64,000 nt of DNA from Cliona cf. orientalis. Lineage: Eukaryota; Porifera; Demospongiae; Clionaida; Clionaidae. The number at the start of each line of letters is the position of its first letter. Position 1 is the first letter of the stretch. Position numbers and translations under genes: made by a program. Shown one piece after another: positions 10,949 to 23,343 of this stretch. Below the pieces are notes generated by a model that ran no database searches, had not been told where the DNA came from, and saw only the letters and a program-made list of their open reading frames with translations. The stretch covers positions 3,782,001 through 3,846,000 of the forward strand of contig OZ005704.1 of the NCBI GenBank assembly GCA_963930775.1, written 5' to 3'.

Positions 10949-12319
10949 CCACACGATCTTCTTCTAGACAGCATCAGCCAGCTCATTAGTGAGGCATATA
11001 GAATTAGAGGGGCAAAATATTTAGTAGTGCAGGGCGATGGCACAGCGTACTGGTCAAACACAGTATTAACACGTGAACATAGTATTACCGAGGACCAACT
11101 GGTCAAACTAATAAAATTTCTCGTGGATAATATCTACATTCAAGTCGGAAACAAAATTTTTAGGCAAACAATAGGCATACCGATGGGCACTGACTGTGCC
11201 CCACTTCTAGCAAACCTTTTTTTTTTTTATTACGAGTACAATTTCATGAAAGAAAAACTTAAACATAATAGTCAAATAGCAAAAATTTTTAGTAACACTT
11301 TTCGATACATTGACGACCTACTTACACTTAACAATCCAACTTTTGAGCAGGAAATTAGGAATATATACCCGCGACAATTAGAACTAAAAAGGACCACGGA
11401 AACAGATAGTAGGCTTTCTTATTTAGACTTAGAAATAAACATTAGCGATAGGAGATTTACCACGGCAGTTTTTGACAAGCGCGATAATTTTAGTTTTCAC
11501 ATAGTCAATTTCCCTCACATGGATAGCAACATACCTAGCAAACCAGCCTATGGGGTTTATATCTCTCAATTAATTAGAATAGGGCGCATATGCGATAGTT
11601 ACGAGAGTTTTTACACCACACACCACAAATTAACCTGTAGATTAGTCAAACAGGGTTTTTTATTCGATAAACTAGTTACTACTTTTAAAACATTTTGTAG
11701 CAGGTATCCTGAGATTTTTTCCAAATTTAAAATTTCCATTAGAAAGCACGTACAGGATGGTATTTGCCTTCCCACTGTAGCTATCAGTAGTCTGCCGAAT
11801 AAAGTAAACATTAGATCTAGGTCTTCAAAAAAATCTTAGTTTAAGGGGCGCCAATAGTCTGACATCAAATTAGTTACATCATAACACTAATTACCATACT
11901 GAAAGCAACCTAAACGTATATAACTAGGGCCATTGGTTACAACAACTAATACAAAAAGTTCCAGAGCCTAAAGAAGTAGACTACTCCAGCTCCTGCATGA
12001 ACACCCGGGATTCGTGAGTTAACCCCTACAAAATTATGTAGTAGCTAGTAACAATACTGACTGGAGATTCTGTTAATTTCCCTGAATGTGTAATTATGGT
12101 CATATATGCATGCTGCCCGTGTCCATGAGCCACTTAGGTGGGTAGGGAGAGTTTCCATGGAACAAAAGAGCTTTTCAACCTACCACCCCTAGTTCTCAAG
12201 GCTAGGCACCTATGTGGCTCTGCCTTTTGCTTAAATTAGGTTTGCCTGAGCAGGCAGTGAGATGGTTTTCCCCTTAGGTTTGGATTGGTAGTAGAAGATA
12301 AACCTACTGAATTTTCATA
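10949..12319 (+). mobile_element. 5'-truncated retroelement insertion
   Basis: This is the whole segment that interrupts R3 copy 2: the truncated RT reading frame, then about 480 bp of non-coding 3' sequence. The flanking CATA repeat may be the target duplication. No poly-A tail is visible at the 3' junction. Confidence 0.65.
10955..11839 (+). CDS. reverse transcriptase, Penelope-like type, 5'-truncated
   Basis: The frame is open from 10955 to the TAG at 11837-11839, 294 sense codons without interruption. Visible RT motifs in order: GAKYLVVQGDG and YWSN; a VDNIYIQVGNKIFRQ block; the GIPMGTDCAPLLANL palm motif; the catalytic box YIDD at 11306-11317; then SYLDLEI and an IVNFPHMDSNIPS segment with AYGVYISQLIRIGRIC. 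This protein type is abundant in cnidarians and sponges and is related to Penelope-like RTs; I see no GIY-YIG domain. The N-terminal fingers are missing because the element starts at 10949 inside an R3 repeat, as expected for incomplete target-primed insertion. Both catalytic aspartates are intact. It lies outside the recognised MDN1 exons but on the same strand. Confidence 0.85.
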   Translation, partial: DLLLDSISQLISEAYRIRGAKYLVVQGDGTAYWSNTVLTREHSITEDQLVKLIKFLVDNIYIQVGNKIFRQTIGIPMGTDCAPLLANLFFFYYEYNFMKEKLKHNSQIAKIFSNTFRYIDDLLTLNNPTFEQEIRNIYPRQLELKRTTETDSRLSYLDLEINISDRRFTTAVFDKRDNFSFHIVNFPHMDSNIPSKPAYGVYISQLIRIGRICDSYESFYTTHHKLTCRLVKQGFLFDKLVTTFKTFCSRYPEIFSKFKISIRKHVQDGICLPTVAISSLPNKVNIRSRSSKKS

Positions 12320-12505
12320 AAAAGTCTAATGGCACCCTGGTAATAGACACACACTCGCACATGGAGTGACGACTACCCCTTGCACATGTGCTGAGGGTTA
12401 AAGCACAAAATTTAATAAAATAAGAAGTGCTAAATGCTCAGTGCAAATACAGGATAAGTAAATTAAAAGTTGATGGTGGATATCACTAAAATTGCGAGTT
12501 AGGGT

Positions 12506-12745
12506 TGTTAACCCTCGGCACATGTGCGAGGGGTATGGTAGTCGTTCTGTATGTGTGTGTGTGTGTCCGTTACCACGCCAGCTGCTACATACCTGGTTAA
12601 TACGATGCAAACAAGGTGTCATTAGGTTTTTTACGGCATTTTCAAGGTCTGAATTGTGTGGATTTCATTGAAAACGTTTCGTTTAAAAGTTCTGGCGACA
12701 TTTGCTGACCACCATGGCCTCTTGACGAGCTCTCAATTGATACAT
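12506..12745 (-). repeat. R3 repeat, inverted partial copy
   Basis: It starts TTAACCCTCGGCACATG and continues through a (GT)n tract at about 12550-12568 and TTACCACGCCAGCTGCTAC to GACCACCATGGCCTC. It lies about 100 bp after the end of R3 copy 2 in opposite orientation, so the two hairpin ends face each other. Confidence 0.7.
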
Positions 12746-14880
12746 TTTTTGTCTTCATTTTGTACTAGATCCAGCATGCACCAGTCTACACGTAGACCCC
12801 AAAATTTAATTTCAGCTGACATCAGCAAAAATGTGCTGAGTGTGCACAACACATTTTGGGTCACTGTATCCTGGCTCTCATACAGCCTAGTGAAAGTGTC
12901 CAGATAAGTGGTTAAGAGGCTTTACAGTCGGAGAAAGGATGGATATATTTATTATGAGTCACTCTAAGTTCCGAATAGTGTCATCGATCAGGCTACAAGG
13001 AGGCAAACGCACACAAACGATGGTAAGTATCTGGGGCCAACTTGAATTTTGTGCGATTTTGGGGTGGAGGTTTTTATGCCACGCCGGTGTGTTTAGAATG
13101 TTTACAAGTTTGGAATGAATGTATACTTTTCTCTAGAAGTTTATTATACAAGTGGAGAATTATGGCCGTCTAGAATCTTCAAAAAATTAGGTGAAATCGA
13201 CCGTTTGTGTACGATGGCCTTACCAGATGGCTACCCTTCAAACTAAAGAAAACAAACTATATCTATCCATAAAACAGTATCTCTGCATGATATATCAATT
13301 AGACTTACAGTTTTGTCGTGATGGCAGCTTTTGTACAGCCATTTTCGATTTTTATTTCATTTTTGTACGATTTTGAGGTGGGCCACGCCCCGAGTTCTGG
13401 CACTCCGTATATACCTTCATTCCTACGAGTTCTTCAAGAAAAACGAGTGTTAAAGGCTAACTCTGTCTAGTCAGCTTGTAAATAGCATACAAACTTTTGA
13501 TAAAACTGGACTCTGTGGCCATTTTTTGGCGGGAAGGTGCTTCTTCCCGGTAAAACAATTATTGACAGTACAAAGATTGCAGCTCATTGGTCCCCGCCTA
13601 CAAGTGCATGTTGATGACGTAAAATGTGCGTGGGCGTGCAGCTGGAATTAAAATTGGCCGAATCCCGGGGGTCTTCATGTAGACTGCACATGGTATTATT
13701 ACATAATTGCATGCATCCTGCTGACTGTAACACTTTTATTGGCTTAGCCCTCAAATTTGCAACATATGTAGCTATTACAATTCACCGAGGATTAATTAGC
13801 ACAACAGTTGATTATAATTTAATTTACTCTGAGTAGTAGTATTGTACCATAGAATCCCACAATTATGCCCCCTTACACATAAGCCCCTGCTCTTTTAGCT
13901 CAAGTTCCTGCATAGGTAGTTGTGTCTCGCGTGTGAGCCCCCCCCCCCTCTCTGTCTAGATATTTGAGCCGAAAGAAACAAATAAAATTAGTAGCTACAG
14001 CTAGCAAACTAGCTATTACTTTGTCATTTTTCTTGAGTTTTGCCCATCAAACAGCCAGGAAAAGTGCAGAGATCGTTCACCCACGTGGTGTTTGATAGTC
14101 GGTAAAGGTCATTACACCAAATTATAACGATCCCGTGTATAAGCCCCCTCCCAACTTTGCCCAATGCTGGCATGCATGAAGGGGGGCGTAAGCACGGGAC
14201 TCGACAATAATTATTATTTATGATAAGGAAAGGGATGACTTCACAATCTTTTTTCTGTTTTTGAAACTGTCGCCATTCAATGACCACTATAACCCCAGGC
14301 TTCTTGGTTTTTAGGCACAGATCCAACGTTAGAAGATATAGCAAGCCTTCTGTCCTAAACGATGAGTCGCCTGAAAGCAGCTACTGTGTTTATGTTAATA
14401 AAACACATGATCTAACTAGAGCTGATAGAGCACATACCCCGCGTTCCATGGCAATATCACCCATGCATGGCCATACCTCTTCTTAGAGGCCTCTATTCTT
14501 TGAACTTTTATCTCTACTCACGAACGTTTTCTTTCTCTTCTGAGATCCATGATCATAAATGACATTAGAAGTATGAGGCTCGAGCATGCGTAATAGACTT
14601 CATAAGGCACTAGGTGGGCGTGTTCGATGTAGGCGTGATCGATACATTTGCACAATTAGCTTCCCTGGGTACTGCCTAGGGTTAAGAACGAGACACAAGG
14701 TGTTTTTTCGCTGTCTTACATTATTATATCCCCTTTATTGATCCTACTTTCACTTAGATGTTGAGATTTGCCAATTTTTATGCTGACAGATGACAGACGT
14801 CAGACAAACCGATTGCTTTACCCCTTGCTGCGCATGCGCGCAAGAAAATTCACATTCTAAGATCAATGTTTGTAGTGTAT
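12746..14880. other. no gene recognised
   Basis: About 2.1 kb with scattered short ORFs and a C-run at about 13941-13949. I found no exon with paired splice signals and no repeat matching the rest of the window. Confidence 0.45.
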
Positions 14881-14884
14881 CATC

Positions 14885-16600
14885 GAGTCGGTAGACTCTA
14901 TAAGTAGGGATGGCCTGGATATGCCATATATGTAATACATTACAAATACCCAAATATCTCAAAATAATTAATTTCTAAGTGTGAAATCAGAATCTCCAGC
15001 AAATTATGCATCTAACAAGGCCAAGATCATTCATTAAAACAGTTGTGCACGTCAGAACCAGATGTTCAAAAAATAGGCCATTTGTCAATCTTTCTTTCTT
15101 TCTCTCTCATTTCCAGGGCTAAGTCAAGACTGCCTCCACCGCTCATCTTACTTTGAATAAATCCACTCTATTTTGTAGCATGCAGTGCAGTGGTACGCTA
15201 GTTTGGCATTATCTCGACAGTTACGTAGTAGTGGGTGTGTACGGCGCATTATCGAATGGGTGTGTCTAATACGCCATTTTGTGATATGTGACCGGATCTG
15301 AGAAAACCCGGCATATTGTCAAAACGCGCATATGGCGCAATGCGCGTTTTTAGTATCAACAGTCAAAAAATATCAAAGCTAGTCCAGTTCTTGTCATATT
15401 TATGTCAAAGAACCCTTCTACTAACTGTTGCCACCGCCTACGGAGGGTAAATGTAAGTTACCAAGGCGAAATAAGCCTTCATTTTGACCTACCTAGTTAG
15501 TACGGCTGCCGTAACTAGAATTCTCTACCTAGATACAGCTAGATTCATCAAACTACTGTATGTTTGCTCACCTTTTTAGCTTCTTGGGCATCTAAGAACA
15601 ATCGGCTGTCATTGTCAACAACGAAATTCAACTCTTGCTCGATCTTTACGTTCATTTCGAACGGCTCCACCCATGTCCATTTAATTGATTTCCAGGTCAC
15701 CCGTAGTATGCGTAAACGCCATACGCGTGCATAGCAACGCCTGTAGACCGTAATTTCTCGATTATTGAGGGTGTGGCGCGATCACAAACAAAGCGCTCTA
15801 GCTCCATAGCCAAGCGTGCGATGGGTCTCAGACTTGGAGGCAGGTTAGCCCTATGATACAGCAATCCAAATATACAGCTAACTAAAATTTCATGGATTGA
15901 TGAATATGGCAGATTTTCTCAGATCCGGTCACATATGATGTGCATGCTCGGAATATGTTGCCACGGTGAAGTCGTGTGACAGCACCTGGCCCTAGACGCT
16001 AGGCGAGCTAGCTATTACCAGCTCGTATATCGCTAGCGTGTGCAGTGGCGCACTGGACCGATCATGGATATGAAGGTTCAGGCTCGAGGAGCGGTAAGGC
16101 GCTAGGCATAGGCGAGCTACTCACTAGTGCTACGCTGGATCGGTCATAGATACTATACCATCATACGAAGGAACAAGGTTCGAGCAGCGGTATTAAACGT
16201 AGTACAGATCATAAATTATGCCGGGTAGCTAGCTACTGCCAACAATAAAATATAGAACTTGGTTTTCTCCCTAAGCGGAAAAGTCTCTTCGCTACTTTAT
16301 CATCTTGTTCATCGTCATAATTATTATTATGTACACAAGTTAATGAGGGGCGTGGCCAAGAAATTTGTGCATTTTCCACTTAGTCAGAAGTTGTGAGCAA
16401 ACCATGTAAGATGGCTTTGATAAATTACACAAGTGCGATAAAAAAGAACAGGAATAAAATTGAAGAATGAAGTAGGGATGGCAGGATCAAAAAGTACACA
16501 AACAGTATCTACTATACATCCCTACGCTTGCTTTTTGAGGGGTGCAAAAATAACCAGTAATGATGCGATTGAATCAAATCTGATAAACCCGAACCATCGT
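14885..16600 (+). repeat. R1 repeat, copy with a nested element
   Basis: The head starts GAGTCGGTAGACTC. The CGCCATTTTGTGATAT block is interrupted at 15298-15932 by the GTGACCGG element and resumes as GATGTGCATGCTCGG. The left foldback arm is present at about 16450-16540; the right arm is missing, and a different repeat (R4) takes over near 16625. Confidence 0.75.
15298..15932. mobile_element. RD element, GTGACCGG-ended, nested in R1
   Basis: The ends GTGACCGGATCTGAGAAAA and its reverse complement are flanked by ATAT on both sides (15294-15297, 15933-15936). Removing the element and one ATAT restores the R1 sequence GTGATATGATGTGCATGC, which has uninterrupted counterparts in other R1 copies. 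Because ATAT is symmetric, a TA duplication with one more terminal base pair on each side is equally possible. Related copies lie at 24953-25643 (inverted) and 7690-8090 (decayed). No transposase is encoded. Confidence 0.85.
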
Positions 16601-16624
16601 GACAACTAGGGAACAACCTGCACA

Positions 16625-16870
16625 AATGTCTCCTACAGGATAAGGACGCATAGAGCACAATATTGACTCTTAACTAAAGCTTTTGTGCAAGATTCTGTGC
16701 CTAACGTAAATAGACCATATTTTAAGCTATTTTGGTGTATATCTCCGTGACTCTTTTTGGTTAAGACTTCTTATTTGACACAAAGGTGTATCCAGTTGGT
16801 GCCTATCTTCAATTCAAATCATGATTCTTAACTATAATCCAATCCCGTGAAACTGCCTAACGTAAGAATC
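16625..16870 (+). repeat. R4 dispersed repeat, copy 1
   Basis: The block containing GCATAGAGCACAATATTG, GCAAGATTCTGTGCCTAA and ATATCTCCGTGACTCT recurs at 61677-61900 with many substitutions. The sequence that follows the second copy resembles the ~340-bp tandem units at 36766-37485, so R4 and that array are probably parts of one family. No coding potential. Confidence 0.7.
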
Positions 16871-17121
16871 GGAAATTTTGGCCATTCTTGCATGCTGAAG
16901 CCACATAGAAGGTGATTATCAGCTTTCCACTGCATATGTAGATAGTCCATCCACTGACCTAACTGCGTATCAAATCAAATATAGATACATGCAAGTTTAA
17001 CCACAAAACACTGCAAAAACCACACAGTGATAAAAATCTACTCTTGCTCTGTAGCACTGTATTCTAAGCATGACTGCACCCCAGTTTTATCCCAAAGTAC
17101 GAGCATTAATTTCTTGTTTAG

Positions 17122-18499
17122 GTTGAGCATTATTCTGCACTTGCTACTGCTTGGAGCAAGTACTATGTGAATATGTCTGGAAAGAAATTGCACGACATTT
17201 ATAATGCTTCAAATACGTCTCCCGAGTTCCTTTGTATGCCTTCATGTTTGAAATTGCTGCTGATGGTTCAAGATTCTTTCAAGAAACTTCAAGACAACAA
17301 TGAACTTCCTTACTCTATTTATGTTAATGACAAAAAGGTGTGCGCGTAATTACAAAAATGAGATGGTATTATTATTTTGCTGTAATCCCACTGTAGTATT
17401 CCAGTTTTGCTACCTTGTGTGTTGACATCATGAGGACAGTTTGTAGTCACACAAAATTGCACTCCATGCTTTCCGATATTGGATCTAATTCTAATCTGAA
17501 TGCTGTGATGAATAAGCTAACTGTTATAGCCAAGGCACTTGCACAATTTGTACACCGAATTCATTCTGAGTTTCAAGAGTTCTCTGATATAGCCGAACCA
17601 TTCTTGTTAGCTATCTTGCAGGTTAGTAATGCTATGTGTGTGGTACTAATATAGTCATAACTTCCATCAGATACTTGAAGGTGTAAGCTCATTGATTACC
17701 CTGAAACGTCAAAATTGGAAGGTAGTGTGAAATATCTTTGTTGTATAAGCATTTAAATTGATTTTTTTTCAGGAATTGCTTGGCATTACATTAGCTATTG
17801 GACAGTATCCTATAGGTACCTGCAATACAACATCTATATTTGAATGGGTTATGGAATTATTGAAGTCTGCTGAATCAGGTAGTGTTGTGCTTTGACTTAT
17901 TATGATTTATAACAGTAATATTATTACAGGGATGATTTCATTAGCTGAAAACTATCCTCTTCATGTCGTGCACAAAAGGTTTGCTAAAGAGGTAGTTTAA
18001 TTAGTATGGTTAATTATACTTTATTACCCTTGTAGGATTCTGTTAATTGGTGTAAAAGCTTCAATATATAGGTCTTGCTGGGGTCCTTTAAGAGAAAACC
18101 AAATACACAGCTTTTCAAATCTTTTGAAATGTTGTTGGTCAATTTGGAAAAAGGATGAGGATGAAAGGAGAGAAGCAGCTGAGGAAGATAACGTATACAT
18201 TTTCAAAGCCGGGACTAATCATATACCCTCATATGAATCGGATGACTTTGAAGCTGAAACATTTCCATTTTATAGGCTTGCAGATGGGGATGATGTCTCT
18301 GATCAACCTCAAGAAGCTCAGTCTTCAATTTACACTAAACATTTGGAGCCATTATCTCAGAATGATGTATATCATATATGCAGACTCCACCTCTCTCTCT
18401 ATGGTAGTGAATCTCAAGAAAGACTATTGGAGTACCAACCTCCTTTAGAGACTTATCATGTTGCTAGCTACATGATTCACTGTCTTCAAACTCTACCAG
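17122..18499 (+). CDS. MDN1: midasin (MDN1) exons, cluster 1
   Basis: Exons read as 17122-17345, 17405-17621, 17671-17721, 17773-17878, 17930-17978 and 18036 to about 18499; the five introns are 49-59 bp with GT-AG borders, and phase is kept across all of them. The product starts VEHYSALATAWSKYYVNM, includes an ILEGVSSLITLKRQNWKEL stretch and the basic/acidic segment CWSIWKKDEDERREAAEED, and ends in an LHLSLYG-containing helical part. Midasin is a dynein-like AAA+ ATPase that strips assembly factors (Ytm1/WDR12, Rsa4/NLE1) from pre-60S particles in nucleolus and nucleoplasm. These exons belong to its long helical linker after the AAA ring. Cluster 1 alone resembles midasin only generally; the identity comes from clusters 2 and 3. 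The end of the last exon is uncertain: the donor used here leaves phase 1, while the next recognised exon needs phase 2. Confidence 0.75.
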
Positions 18500-19429
18500 G
18501 TGACATAGCTTTTAATGTGATAGAGTGCATTCATCCATTTTGTTGTGTAGGGCGTAACGCAGATTGCTTGCTTGCTGGGGCCAACATTAGGATGTGCCAT
18601 CATCAAATAAAGAGTCTTCATACTAACATAGATATTCATTCAAGGTTTATATAACTGTCTGCCTAAAGTGTACACCCTTGAACTGTAATATTGTGTGCAA
18701 TTCACCAACAGTATATTGTACACAAACTGATATGGTACGCTTCATGGGGGGGGGGGGGTGGTGGGAGTATTCACCCCCCTTATCACAAGTATAAAGCCGA
18801 GAAATTGCTATAACGTGAATGCAATGATAATAACAAGCAATACTATAGCTCTGTAGAAAACATACCCCGTGCGCATATTGCGCAAACTGTAGATCTACTT
18901 TCGTGTACATGGTTCCCATTAACTAGTAGAAATGGCTTAGTTGATGTCAGCCAAAAAAAACACCGATTCTCTCTCTGCATCAGATCTAGACTAGGAAGAT
19001 ATGAACTGCTATTACATATTATGTGACAAATTTTATTGTATTAATATAGCTATCTTACAAGTCAGATTCAGTTCCATAGGGGATAGCAGCCAACCCGTAG
19101 AGTATTGTCATGAGCAGAACATGTTGACAATCCTTACCAGTTCATATACTAGGCCAGCTAGTTGTGCGCATGAGCAAAAAGCTATGCATTATGCGTTGAG
19201 AGTAGGCACTGTCCATAAGCGTAGCTACGATATCTAACAAAAAGGCACTATTTGTGATGCTCGTGGATCGTGTCCCTCGATTTGAAGCATACTGAAGCCA
19301 GTTTTTCACCAAATTCGACTGATTCGTTGTGCTAACGAGTCGCTCAGGTGCCTAGGTCTCAAGATATGGCGATTTTTCTGCTCAGCTTTGATAGTCACAT
19401 TACTTCCCTGTTAGTTTATTCCTGTACCT
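18500..19429. other. start of a large MDN1 intron; nothing further recognised
   Basis: The open frame of the preceding exon runs on to about 18654, so a downstream donor is not excluded. A 13-nt G-run lies near 18746. No other exon-like stretch with paired splice signals was recognised. Confidence 0.4.
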
Positions 19430-19850
19430 ACTCAAAAAGCAAGCGTAGGGATACATAGTGGATGTACCCCTCGTTAGTTTGACCTTACCCTACTGCGGAG
19501 TCTCAGCTCTGGATCTTGGCATATAAAATCAGCTCAGTGACTCTAGCCTGGCCCAGAGAAGTTACTTCCAACAATAACCTTACTGCTTTTAAGATTTGCT
19601 CCCTAAAGATTTTCACAGCCTAGTACCTTCTGTCAGCCAATGCCACTCTGTTCACGCGCACACGATCGATGCGACAGCACATGGTGCCACTGACTCCGGT
19701 CACATGATTTCACCATGGTAACACACTATGAGCATGCACATTATATGAAAAAATGGCATACCAGTCACACCCAGTCATAGAATGCAGTCATGTGTTTCCA
19801 TTGATGTGTGGAGGCTTGATAGATAGATATTCTGGCATAAATCGTGAATA
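19430..19850 (-). repeat. R1 repeat, inverted partial copy
   Basis: In reverse it carries a piece of foldback arm (AAGCAAGCGTAGGGAT at about 19438), the block with TTCACCATGGTAACACAC and a GGCATACCAG stretch. The head palindrome is not visible. Its ACTCTAGCCTGGCCCAG portion matches the 8195/21170 subtype. Confidence 0.6.
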
Positions 19851-20649
19851 TGGAAGTTGAGAATCCTTAAATTTTTAGTTGCTCCAAGTTATTATTGTAA
19901 AGAGAGTAGATTTTTTTTCTAACATTGCATGCACACTTATTTTGAATAGAAATACCATATGATGGGAGATTGAGGGGTCCAATTTTCGCAGAAGCCCCAT
20001 ATTCAAAGATCTTGCTATCTAATTTTTGCGGATGGACGTTCCACAGTTGCTCCACCCACACTATCCGTTAGGCTTCACCTCTTACTGCACGTGCGCCACA
20101 GCTCAAATCTTGGCTGAAAAAGTTGTGAAAAACCAGCAAGCAATCAATCGATCGTTCTTGTTTTTAGCGGAGATTGAGAAATGGCACGAGAGTTGCATAT
20201 GATGAGGCTAGAGACATTTGTGTCAAAGAAGCTCAACAATAATGAACTGGTACTGGTATGAACTAACTAAACTAGCTGTTAGATTGATCCAGCAGCGGCG
20301 TGCACCACGATGGTCACACCCCCTGTTATCGCATGTGCGCACGTGTCAACATCGCAAGAACGTGCGTTTAGGCTTTTTATTTCTCAGATTTAGTTTCATA
20401 GATCACCAGTCAGCCACAAACGCTGCGAAAACTGGCTCCCTCAAAAGTTTCCAGCCATGTGATAGTACTTTTAGCTGCAGTATAAATGTGTAAAGCATAC
20501 GAAAGACTGCTCTGTAACAAGCTATAACAAACAATGATGTTGGTCTGGTATGATGTGCACTATACATAGCAATACATACAATCAAAATTCACAAGGTCGA
20601 AGGCTATGGACAAGATGAGGGAAGTTTCTGTAGAGAGAGAATCACTCTC

Positions 20650-20860
20650 GTATGTTCAATTCTACACAGTATTACCATACGTAGCTAATACAAGCGATAG
20701 TCGGACTGCCTAGTGAAGTGGTAACTGTCGACCCTACAAAAATATTTCTGGGCATTTGAAAGGCTTTTGGGGGCTGCCTATTGTTAGTATCTTCCCTTGC
20801 TTGGATGCTTTAGAAGTGAAGGGCTGCATGCATTCAACGCTAACAACTCTGTTTTTGCTA
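20650..20860 (+). repeat. R5 dispersed repeat, copy 1
   Basis: The block with ACAGTATTACCATACGTAGC, a GTAACTGTC segment and GCATGCATTCAACGCTAAC recurs at 58492-58720 in the same orientation with moderate divergence. No terminal repeats or coding sequence were recognised. Confidence 0.6.
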
Positions 20861-21169
20861 CCTTCTCATTCTTAGATCACCAGTACTAGTAGGCACCATC
20901 AGTGAAAACGTCACTACTATATCATAGGTGGTGGAAGGAAGCTTTGTTTGGGGGGGGGGGGCAAAGATTAACAGTTGCACGCAAAGCGCACGCAAAAAAT
21001 TTTCAGACATGCCCCCTTTAATTGAAGTTCAAGGGTTACTCGTGTCGATCGGTAGTGCTGCTACTGTTGGAAACAAAGAAATGGTGGATATTGTGCACTA
21101 GCTGTGATCGATTCTTGAAGCTATTCTAGGCAGCTTTTGCAGGTATCTTGATATATTTATTATGAAAAG

Positions 21170-22030
21170 TAGCTACTTTATGCCATCACTAGCATGGATT
21201 TTACGCCTGTATCGAGTATAAATCCTATCCATAGTGTAGCGTGCAGGTCTCTGTCACGCTAGTTTTGTGTTATGACAGCTGTGTAATGGTGGGTTTGATC
21301 AGTGTATTTTACGAGTGGGTGTGTCTGATATACCTTTTTTTTGTAATGCACATACTCATAGTGTTGCTTTGGTGAAGTCATGTGGCAGGAACATGGCATC
21401 AATCATGTGTGTGGTCGGTGCAGCATTGGCTGACAAAGAAGGTGCATGGTCGTGAAGAACATGGAGTAAATCTTAGAAGCCAGTAAGTTTATTGTTGATA
21501 GTAGCTTCTCTGGGCCTGGAATAAGGCTAGTCACTGAGCTGACTGAACTTAGTTTAGGGAGCGAGTCCTAGAATGACATTTCCCATTAGTCATTGTCAAC
21601 GGTGCAGTACGTGGCATATAGCCACACCCATCATCACTTTATTGTTAACTGTACCGCAGCCACACCCCTTCAGCTCCAGATCTACAGTCATCTCAGTGAC
21701 TAGCCTTGTTCCCAGGCCAAGGGAAGCTACTACCACAATAAACTTACTGGAGATAGCATTGATGAATTATCTTAAAAAGGAATAATAAAAGGGATAATCA
21801 TACATCCCTACGCTTGCTTTATGAGTAAGTGCAATAACAAACTAATTGCACAGTAATATATTAATGCCATAGTCAATGCAGATTATGCCCCACCCCTACA
21901 AGTCAGGATAATCTCTCATCGAGAAAAGCAAGCGTAGGAATGTGTAGTGGACGTGATTATCCCTACAAATCTTGTTTGTGCACTGTTTGGTCCTGCCATC
22001 CCTACTTCCATTGTTTTTTATGCTTGTGGT
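21170..22030 (+). repeat. R1 repeat, copy with foldback tail
   Basis: The head (GAGTGGGTGTGTCTGATATA, then GTGTTGCTTTGGTGAAGTC) matches the subtype at 8195-8610. The shortened foldback at about 21780-22030 has CATCCCTACGCTTGC in the left arm and AAAAGCAAGCGTAGG with CCTGCCATCCCTACTTCC in the right arm. Confidence 0.7.
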
Positions 22031-22799
22031 ACTGTTAAAACCTCTGTGGTTTTATCTTCGTGCCAGCAACAGACATTGAATTTATCTAGCGTCCGTCCTC
22101 CTCAGCCTTTTTAATTGTAGAGATTGCCTGATATCAGAAGTCACATTAAAAATATTAACTGAAATGTCGTCCCACTAGTCTCACCATAAAGCCATTAATT
22201 TCAATCCTGTTTGAAATTGTCAGTCAGTCTTCAATAGAAACCATCCTACCATCTCTCATGGCCCCTCCAAGGCACCTGAAATTGCTCTCACCCACATGCA
22301 GTTTTCATGATTTGCCACCATAATAATATTATTATTATACATGACTTTCCTTGACAAAACCAACCATATTATTCTAACCACCAATTTTTGGTTAAGGCCA
22401 CCATTACCAAATGTAATCTTTGAACTATTGCTCCTTCAAATTTAAATTCTCTAGCCCACGTAGTCATGGAGATATGAGCCATAATGTATATAGATTTGCC
22501 TGTAATAAAAAGGTGTGGCAAGCATGATGAAACATTGCTGCATGCAGAACTCCATATATTCGCCATTTATGCATGCAAATCCATGGCCAGGTCATTGAAC
22601 TAGCTGGCTGCCAAAACGTCCAAACAACAGAAGCAGCTGACATTTCGATAGTACATTAAATCGACAAAAGAAGTGGTTGGAGTCTTTTGTGTGCGTGCAT
22701 GTAGCTGCCACACTTTTCTAACTACAAGGGCTTGATATCATGGTGGCTCTATATATAAGCCACTCGCCAATTTTCTCGAGCCATGACTCGGTAGGTATC

Positions 22800-23340
22800 A
22801 TAGTCGGTAGACTCTATAAGTAGGGATGGCACGGATAGTCCATATATAAATATCTCAAAGCAGGTAATTTTGTGTAATTTCGAAGTGTCAAAATCAGACT
22901 CTACAGCAAATTATCTAACAAGACTAAGATCATCCATCAATTCAATTGTATATGCCAGAACCAGATGTTCAAAAAAATAGCTATTTGTCAATATTTATTT
23001 CTTTCTGTTTTCCTGGGCTAACTCAAGACTACCATGACCGCTCACCTTAGTTAGAGTATAAATCCATTCCATTTTGGAGCGCGCACGTCTGTGGCGCGTT
23101 TGTTTTGTGTTATCAGGGTAGCGATTTATTTGTGGGTGTGTACAGCGCATTTTGCAAGTGGGTGTGTCTGATTAGCCATTTTGTCATATAATGCGAATGC
23201 TCATACGGTGTTGCCATGGTGAAGTCATGTGATAGATGTAAGTGGCGCGCGTGCACCGGTGCATCCAGGACCTGCTCGATCGAGCGCTCAGCTGATCAGC
23301 TCAGTGAACTATCGATTATGTACTGAACTGGCTTATAAAA
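22800..23340 (+). repeat. R1 repeat, head only
   Basis: It starts at the GTCGGTAGACTC palindrome and runs through GTGTTGCCATGGTGAAGTC at about 23211-23229. Similarity ends near the hAT-like MITE at 23344. Confidence 0.7.
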
Positions 23341-23343
23341 TAT

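Larger units (their letters stand above)
10185..12401 (+). repeat. R3 repeat, copy 2, split by a retroelement
   Basis: The left part (10185-10948) matches R3 copy 1 up to the region read there as ACCTTGAAAACACCATAAAA; the right part resumes at 12316 with CATAAAAAGTC and runs to the terminal hairpin and GGGTTAA near 12400. The intervening 10949-12315 is the reverse-transcriptase element. CATA stands at both edges (10945-10948, 12316-12319). Confidence 0.7.
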
